Origin: Candidatus Bathyarchaeota archaeon
GTDB taxonomy: Archaea > Thermoproteota > Bathyarchaeia > 40CM-2-53-6
Reading direction: 5' to 3'
Length of the DNA: 64,000 bases
NCBI GenBank assembly: GCA_005888635.1
Contig: VBAW01000018.1
Location: 1-64,000, forward strand
Under the pieces are notes generated by a model, which saw nothing but the letters and a program-made list of their open reading frames with translations, was not told the origin of the DNA and did not search any database. The position numbers and the translations under genes were made by a program. Each line of letters opens with the position of its first letter. Position 1 is the first letter of the stretch. This document shows, piece by piece, positions 58,741 through 64,000 of this stretch.

Positions 58741-61700
58741 ATGCTCGCCGTCAGGCTTCTACTCACGTTCGCCATCGTCTTCTCACTCGTAAGTCTTCCC
58801 AGCGTCCTGTCCAGCAACGTCTTTCTTCCGAAGATCCCGGTTGTGAGGGCGCAACAGGAGACGAGTGCTGGGTTATGGTATCCTGCGGGCGCTCAGGAGC
58901 AGACCCTGTCTATCAGCCAAGGTGACGGTGCTGTCAGTACCCAAGTTAGCTGGTTGCTGACAAACCAGGTCGACAGCGAAGACTGGCCACTAACCGCAAC
59001 CCAACAGGGAGCAAGCACGGTAAACTGCTCAGGTAACGCGAATGTTCTCTGCAGCCTCCCGGTGCCTGACCATGGATACTTCGAGATCGAGTTCAACCTT
59101 GCAAACGTTCTCTGGAGCATACCGATGCAGTACGGTAACAGTGCGGCAGGTATTGAGCTACGTCAAGGAATAGCCCATCTTTTCAACAAAGCGAGCTTCG
59201 CGGCGAACAACCCTGCATGCCTTAGCACAGTATGCAATCCCAACGATTCTCCTATCCCAGTCTGTACTATCACTGCTGGTTGCGGTAACGGTGGACTACC
59301 GGCGGCCAACCCGTGCGGCTGGGACACCAAGTACGCAGAGTCAAGCACGACTAACTGCGTTGTTGGTGCTCCTGGTGGTTCTGCCTACAACTGTAGCTTC
59401 AGCGCAGCTTGTCCCACCGGCGTCCCGACTGGGACGACAACTTTCGCTTGGCAGGCTCAGATAGGCAGTCCAGACTTTTGCGCCGCTGCACAGCACTTCA
59501 TCACCGCTTTCGCTGACGCTAACATTACAGGTGTCACGACCAACGCGAACTGTGAACTCGCCGCTCCTCCGGGTGGCTGGCCTTCACCCGTCACCGCTAT
59601 CAACACATCAGGAAACTGTGTATCCGCTGGACTCGCCACTGCGAACACTTGCGCTTTCGTCCGCACCACTGAACCCCGGAAGAGTCTGGGTGAAGGCCTT
59701 GCCCAGAATATTTGCGCGCTCTTCTCGCCCGCTTGGGGCGCGTGGACCACCCTTGCCGGCCAACCATTCTCGTGCGACAATTCAAACACGGGAACTGGCA
59801 ACGCTGCGTGTGGCGGTGGCTCATGCCCATTCCTCCAGGAGGTGGAGGGATCGATCGGCCAATTCTGCGGATTCAACCCACCTCCCCAAGGTGTCCCTAA
59901 CAAGTGTTGGGGATTCGGAACATTCGGCTTTGGACAAGTCTTCCCATTCGACAGCACATTATATTTCGAATATAACAGCAACTTCGCTTCTTACATTTTA
60001 GGCTCGCCGTGCATCAGCACCACGGTGTCCTCCTACTCAGCGGCCAACTACATGTCTGTCTGCAGTCCCATCTACGATAGTTTGAGTTCGGCGATGGAGT
60101 TTGCAACATGCCTCGCCTCGCCGAGTACAACCGCCCCAGATCCTACTTTGGGCAACGCCTCACCCACGTTCGCCAACTGTTCGGGTGCAGCGGTCTCGGG
60201 GGGCACGGGTGCGACGACATGCATCGGGGCTAGTCCAAGCTGCGGCTCCATCAGCGCGGGTTATCAGGCAGAGGATTACTTCGGTAGCCGCGCTTTCACG
60301 ATACCTGTCTGGACTGGCGTTGACATTGAAGCTCGCTCCAGTAACTGGCCGCTAGGCAACGCGACATCACCGGGCTTTATCACAGCATTCGGCGGCGGCT
60401 ACTCGCCGCAAGCAAACATCTGGGAATGGCTCGACGCTTATAGTCCCAATCCAGCGGTTGCAGGTACGTTACGTCAGAGCTTCCTGACGACAGTCGGTAA
60501 CCTCAACCCGTTCGACTTCAACACCATCTGGGAATCCTATCTTCTAAGCACGATTTACGACGGGCTCTTCGTTCAAAACCCGATGTGCGTCGCTCCACAT
60601 AACTTTGTTGGAGCTGCTATCGATCAGTGCGCTTCGAATTTCCAGTACATTGACTGGATGACGACCAGCCACAGCTTCCTATGCTACCCCGGAGGACCTG
60701 GTTGCTCCTCAACAAACATTGGCTACGGGAATTCTACCTATTTTGCGAACACTGCTGCAGTCGTTCGTCTAACCATGAATCGAAGCAATCATTGGCAGGA
60801 CGGCGGTCCCGTCACTGCTTGGGACGTAAAGTACAGCTACACCAATCTCAACGCCACTGGCGCCTTCCAGGCTACATCGCTCTCTAATGTTGCTCACATT
60901 AACGTCTTGGACGAGTTCACTGTGGACCTTAACCTCAAGGCTAAGGGTCCGTTCACTGAGCTCTTCCTTGGCGGTATCACCATAATTCCAGGCCACATCT
61001 GGTCTGCTTGTGGTGCGAGCACTTGGAACAGCGGCGTAACTGGCAAGGACATTTCTGGAACTAACATCGTCACTGCTCCTGAGGACACTTGCATCGGAGC
61101 ATTCGGCGCGCCCAACATTGTCACTGTCGGTGGTACGCGTGCTGACAGTCCAACCTTCGACCCTGTCACGAACAACTTCCTCATCGGATCTAGCGCATTC
61201 ACATGCCAGAGCATCGGCGGCACGGGTCACCCGACAGTCGGCACGATCGGAGGAGGCTGCAGTGTGGACAATACTCAGTCTCCGGCCTTCGGGCTCAACG
61301 ACTTCACACTGACTAGGACAGGTTGTACCCTGACATCGACCGGGACTACGTGTGGTGTTGCAGGCTCAAATACCGACTACTTCCGGAGTAGCGGAGCACT
61401 AGCATCATACGTCTGGTCTGGCGATATTGGTTCTGGCAGCACTGACTTTTCGAAAGTGTTGACCGTTAACAGTTGTCACTCTACAAGCCCCTCAGCTAAC
61501 TGTCCGCACTGGGCACAGGGCATCGGTAACCCGGGCGGCACAGGCACCAACCCTGTTGGTCTCAGCCAACGTTTGAAGGTCAACTCGTACAAGGGAGTAA
61601 GCTGGATTGGCTTCTCAACAGAGAAGACAACCGGCACACAACTGATCCTAGCTTGCAAAGCAGGGTACACGATTCCAGGAACAACAATCACACCATGCAC

Positions 61701-61902
61701 GGCAACCAATGCAGGATGGACGGGCACCGTCCTACCGGGCATCGGAGGATACGCTTCAACACTCTACGAGGTGGGCAGCACAGTCCTGAGCACAAGCACA
61801 TCGACACTAGCGCCGGCTAGCCCTGCAGGTGGACCTTACGCGAACTGCGCAGCGCCGATAGGATCAGGCTCAGCCTATCCCAACGGCGGATACGACTGCT
61901 AG
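58741..61902 (+). CDS. Very large Cys-rich extracellular solute-binding protein (family 5 type)
   Basis: A 1053-residue protein with signal peptide LLLTFAIVFSLVSLPSVLSS. The family 5 ABC binding domain (peptides, nickel and others) is seen in GNLNPFDFNTIWESYLLSTIYDGLFVQNP (about residues 590-620), NHWQDGGPVTAWDVKYSYTNL (680-700) and ITIIPGHIWSACG. Unusually, a segment like the family's later half, ELRQGIAHLFNKASF, lies at residues 139-153, before the NPFDFNT part. The long middle has many Cys-Gly-Thr-rich stretches (TITAGCGNGGL, CSFSAACPTG). Usual members are 500-600 residues. No C-terminal anchor is seen. Confidence 0.8.
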   Translation: MLAVRLLLTFAIVFSLVSLPSVLSSNVFLPKIPVVRAQQETSAGLWYPAGAQEQTLSISQGDGAVSTQVSWLLTNQVDSEDWPLTATQQGASTVNCSGNANVLCSLPVPDHGYFEIEFNLANVLWSIPMQYGNSAAGIELRQGIAHLFNKASFAANNPACLSTVCNPNDSPIPVCTITAGCGNGGLPAANPCGWDTKYAESSTTNCVVGAPGGSAYNCSFSAACPTGVPTGTTTFAWQAQIGSPDFCAAAQHFITAFADANITGVTTNANCELAAPPGGWPSPVTAINTSGNCVSAGLATANTCAFVRTTEPRKSLGEGLAQNICALFSPAWGAWTTLAGQPFSCDNSNTGTGNAACGGGSCPFLQEVEGSIGQFCGFNPPPQGVPNKCWGFGTFGFGQVFPFDSTLYFEYNSNFASYILGSPCISTTVSSYSAANYMSVCSPIYDSLSSAMEFATCLASPSTTAPDPTLGNASPTFANCSGAAVSGGTGATTCIGASPSCGSISAGYQAEDYFGSRAFTIPVWTGVDIEARSSNWPLGNATSPGFITAFGGGYSPQANIWEWLDAYSPNPAVAGTLRQSFLTTVGNLNPFDFNTIWESYLLSTIYDGLFVQNPMCVAPHNFVGAAIDQCASNFQYIDWMTTSHSFLCYPGGPGCSSTNIGYGNSTYFANTAAVVRLTMNRSNHWQDGGPVTAWDVKYSYTNLNATGAFQATSLSNVAHINVLDEFTVDLNLKAKGPFTELFLGGITIIPGHIWSACGASTWNSGVTGKDISGTNIVTAPEDTCIGAFGAPNIVTVGGTRADSPTFDPVTNNFLIGSSAFTCQSIGGTGHPTVGTIGGGCSVDNTQSPAFGLNDFTLTRTGCTLTSTGTTCGVAGSNTDYFRSSGALASYVWSGDIGSGSTDFSKVLTVNSCHSTSPSANCPHWAQGIGNPGGTGTNPVGLSQRLKVNSYKGVSWIGFSTEKTTGTQLILACKAGYTIPGTTITPCTATNAGWTGTVLPGIGGYASTLYEVGSTVLSTSTSTLAPASPAGGPYANCAAPIGSGSAYPNGGYDC

Positions 61903-61998
61903 GGGACTACCGAAGAAAGGCAGGAAATCCTCTGTTTCTTGGGATTCTACGTAATAGGATTGACCACGTTCTTGGGAGAGTGAACGGGGGCAAGCACC

Positions 61999-62005
61999 AA
62001 ATAAA
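61999..62005 (+). promoter_or_regulatory. TATA-like box of the permease gene
   Basis: AAATAAA is centred about 27 nt before GTG 62029, the typical distance for a leaderless archaeal start. Confidence 0.5.
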
Positions 62006-62028
62006 CGATGAACTTCGATCTTCTCGGT

Positions 62029-63040
62029 GTGAAAAACGACCCTTCGCTCTTTCCTGCTGAAAAGACTCGCATACACTGTGTTTCTGATTTTCGCAATCAT
62101 GATCGTAAACTGGATTATTTTCGAGGGGATTCCAGGACAGAACGGTGCACAGGCGTTTCTTACAGGCAGTCCCCGGATAGCTCAAAACCCGCAGGCAGTC
62201 GCGAATCTCTGCGCGCTGTGGCAATGTCACGCCTCACGCACTGACCAGTTTGTCTCCTACATTCACAATATGCTCACGTTCCAGTTTGGAAACTCTTACC
62301 AAAACGGCCAGCCCATCTCTACACAGGTCATAGCACAAGGAAGACTTCAGAATACTCTGTTGCTGCTCGGAGTGTCTACCATCCTCGGTATCATCATCGG
62401 CGCAGTCCTTGGAATTGTCTCAGCCAGCAGACGAAGCTCCATTCTAGACAAGCTTAACGTATCCGCTTCGATCACGACCTCTGCCCTTCCGACGTTCTGG
62501 ATTGGTCTGTTATTCATTCTCGTCTTCGCCTTGGGTCTGGGCTGGTTTCCCTCAGGCGGCCTTCAGCCAGCGTCTTGGACTATCCCAGGCAATCTTCCGA
62601 GCATTCTCACCCAGATCCTCGTCCGTATACAGTTCTTCTTCCTACCCTCGGTCACGTTGACGCTGATCTCCTACGGCGGCTTTGTGCTCTTGACGAGAGC
62701 CACGATGATGGAGGCACTAACCGAAGACTACATTCTAACAGCGAGAGCCAAGGGGCTGTCTCAAAGAGTGATACTCTTCCGGCATGCTTTCAAGAACGCT
62801 TCACTCCCAGTGATAACTGCTAGCGCGCTCGCATTCGGCGGCATTCTTTCAGGTGCGATCATAACTGAGACTGTCTTCGCCTGGCCCGGACTCGGCTTCT
62901 GGCTCTTTCAAGCGGTAGAGGTGAAGGACTATCCTGTCATGCAGGCGATGTTCTATCTGATATCGCTCACTGTTGTCGCTGCTAACTTCATCTCAGATAT
63001 TGTCTACGGGATCGTTGATCCTCGGATCCGGTATGAGTAG
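62029..63040 (+). pseudogene. DppB/OppB-like ABC transporter permease with N-terminal frameshift
   Basis: The track's 320 residues start at an internal GTG (62078). A leaderless GTG at 62029, 27 nt after a TATA-like box, would give KTTLRSFLLKRLAYTVFLIFAIMIVN, the usual OppB start, if the run of five A after it had four. As written, the frame is shifted by one base. Further domains are intact: NTLLLLGVSTILGIIIGAVLGIVSASRRSSILDK, and the EAA-like EDYILTARAKGLSQRVILFRHAFKNASLPVI. The permease should serve the flanking binding proteins. Either the gene is disrupted or the A-run is an assembly error. Confidence 0.7.
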
Positions 63041-63220
63041 GATAATCAGTCAGCAACCGGGACGAGAGGCCGACCGATGACGGGGGCAACTCGCTCTTGG
63101 GAATTAGCTAAATAAATTTCGAAGTCACTGACCATCCCCAATACTCAATCTAGTGTCTTGGGGCTTTTCGACCCATCAGATAGTGATCGCGATGGATAGC
63201 TTCGTCGAGAGGACTCCAAC

Positions 63221-63234
63221 CGATAAACTTAACA
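63221..63234 (+). promoter_or_regulatory. TATA-like element of the second binding protein gene
   Basis: CGATAAACTTAACA lies about 30-43 nt before the ATG at 63264 and mirrors the element before the first binding protein gene. Confidence 0.45.
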
Positions 63235-63263
63235 TGCGAATGTGAGAGGCTAAGGCGGGTAGT

Positions 63264-64000
63264 ATGCCTACTGTCAGGCTTCTACTCACCTTTGCCATCG
63301 TTTTCTCACTGGTCAGTCTTCCCAGTGTCCTGTCGAACAACTTGTATTTTCCAAGTATTTCTCTGGTGAGAGCTCAACAAGAGACGACATCTGGAGCATG
63401 GTATCCTGCAGGTGCCCAAGAGCAGACCCTGTCTATCAGCCAGGGTGACGGTGCTAGCATTACCCAAGTCAACTGGCTGTTGACAAACCAGGTCGACAGC
63501 GAAGACTGGCCACTAACCGCAACCCAGCAAGGAGCAAGCACAGTAAACTGTGGAGGTAGCACCACGATAATCTGCAGTGCGCCCGTTCCTGACCATGGAT
63601 ACTTTGAGATCGAGTTCAACCTCGCTAACGTGCTTTGGGGTGTCCCCATGCAGTACGGTAACAGCGCGGCAGGGGTCGAGCTTCGCCAGGGGATAGCTCA
63701 TCTTATCAACAAACAAAGCTTCACAGCGAACAATGCCGCGTGCTTGGGCATAGCATGCGTCCCTAATGATCAACCGATACCTGTCTGCACAATATCAGTC
63801 GGCTGTACAAACGGTGGGCTCTACGCAGCCAACCCGTGTGGATGGGATACGAAGTACACCGAGTCCAGCTCGACGAACTGCGTCGTGGGCGCTCCGGGTG
63901 GTACCTCCTACAACTGTAACTTCAGTACCACATGTCCCACCGGAACTGTCACTGGCACTACCACCTTCCCGTGGCAAGCTCAGATCGGCAGCCCTGACTT
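63264..64000 (+). CDS. Second large Cys-rich binding protein (5' part, continues beyond the window)
   Basis: This ORF is not in the track because it runs off the window. From ATG 63264 it reads PTVRLLLTFAIVFSLVSLPSVLSNN, AQQETTSGAWYPAGAQEQTLSI, QVDSEDWPLTATQQGASTVN and ELRQGIAHLINKQSF. These match the first protein position by position at high identity over about 245 residues, with the same Cys-rich spacing (NPCGWDTKY, NCVVGAPGG). The gene is a tandem duplicate with its own promoter. Its 3' end and any partner permease are outside the window. Confidence 0.8.
   Translation, partial: MPTVRLLLTFAIVFSLVSLPSVLSNNLYFPSISLVRAQQETTSGAWYPAGAQEQTLSISQGDGASITQVNWLLTNQVDSEDWPLTATQQGASTVNCGGSTTIICSAPVPDHGYFEIEFNLANVLWGVPMQYGNSAAGVELRQGIAHLINKQSFTANNAACLGIACVPNDQPIPVCTISVGCTNGGLYAANPCGWDTKYTESSSTNCVVGAPGGTSYNCNFSTTCPTGTVTGTTTFPWQAQIGSPD

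Noticed and set aside
1-64000. CRISPR array, rRNA, tRNA or insertion sequence
   Set aside because: No regularly spaced repeats of CRISPR type, no rRNA-like or tRNA-like segments and no transposase ORF were recognised on reading both strands. The TTGACGGC repeats (three units) do not fit a CRISPR.

Overview
The window looks archaeal. It carries a bacterio-opsin-activator (Bat) type HTH regulator, a PAC2-family protein, a PiT/DUF47 phosphate pair, an F420/PPOX-type flavoprotein fold and PurS/PurQ/PurL as separate subunits. Many genes have a T/A-rich TATA-like box about 25-30 nt before a start codon with no room for a leader. Base composition is moderate to high GC. A heme O/heme A-type prenyltransferase (CtaB-like) and an O6-alkylguanine repair protein suggest some contact with oxygen. 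The lineage cannot be fixed from sequence alone; I infer a mesophilic Thermoproteota-like (Nitrososphaeria/Bathyarchaeia-related) or Thermoplasmata-like archaeon.

Region by region. 1-2.2 kb: the tail of an Lrp/AsnC ligand-binding domain, an acetyltransferase, a MerB-like protein next to a stand-alone MerA C-terminal tail, a cupredoxin remnant and a small AbrB/RHH-like protein. 2.3-7.7 kb: PAC2, Ogt, an alpha/alpha-toroid protein, SnoaL/DUF4440, a broken YciI gene, a dienelactone hydrolase and two DUF1579 paralogues (one frameshifted). 7.8-13.3 kb: a Bat-HTH regulator with three copies of a TTGACGGC repeat, a Cys-rich mini-ORF interrupted by TGA, a nucleotidyltransferase, a DNA methyltransferase, a cupin and HAD hydrolases. 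13.3-25.1 kb: nitrilase, CoaBC, membrane proteins, a broken methyltransferase, a second nucleotidyltransferase, a drug-type ABC exporter, SDR, VOC and the PiT/DUF47 pair.

25.2-38.6 kb (minus strand) is one long purine and one-carbon operon, read purS-purQ-three tiny membrane proteins-purL-purF-purD-HIT-nucleotidyltransferase-purN-folD-GNAT-fthC-purE-purC-purM. A split purH (two overlapping ORFs) lies at 53.8-55.5 kb and a GMP-synthase-like glutamine amidotransferase at 56.5 kb. Together these cover most steps from PRPP to IMP by the folate-dependent route. purB is not in the window, nor purK if this PurE needs it.

38.6-50.3 kb: a second DNA methyltransferase, a kanamycin-nucleotidyltransferase-like protein, a GHKL ATPase, a PPOX flavoprotein, small secreted or anchored proteins with a shared leader, a PP2C phosphatase with a GNAT, an Ig-like repeat surface protein, a rhomboid protease and a DEDD exonuclease. 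50.3-53.7 kb: a MacB/Lol-type ABC ATPase and an FtsX-like permease. 55.6-58.6 kb: CtaB, the amidotransferase, a class V aminotransferase and a zinc-ribbon protein. 58.7-64 kb: a very large Cys-rich peptide-type ABC binding protein, a DppB-like permease and the start of a second, closely similar binding protein, suggesting tandem duplication.

The items most worth a second look are the three translationally coupled membrane mini-proteins between purQ and purL (one apparently starting at CTG behind an AAGGAGG site), the apparently rearranged Cys-rich binding proteins, the Bat regulator with its repeat-marked promoter and TGA-interrupted mini-gene, and the MerA-tail plus MerB pair. Several genes are interrupted by single-base shifts or lack a start codon. 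This may be genuine decay or residual indel error in the assembly, and it should be settled before biological conclusions are drawn.
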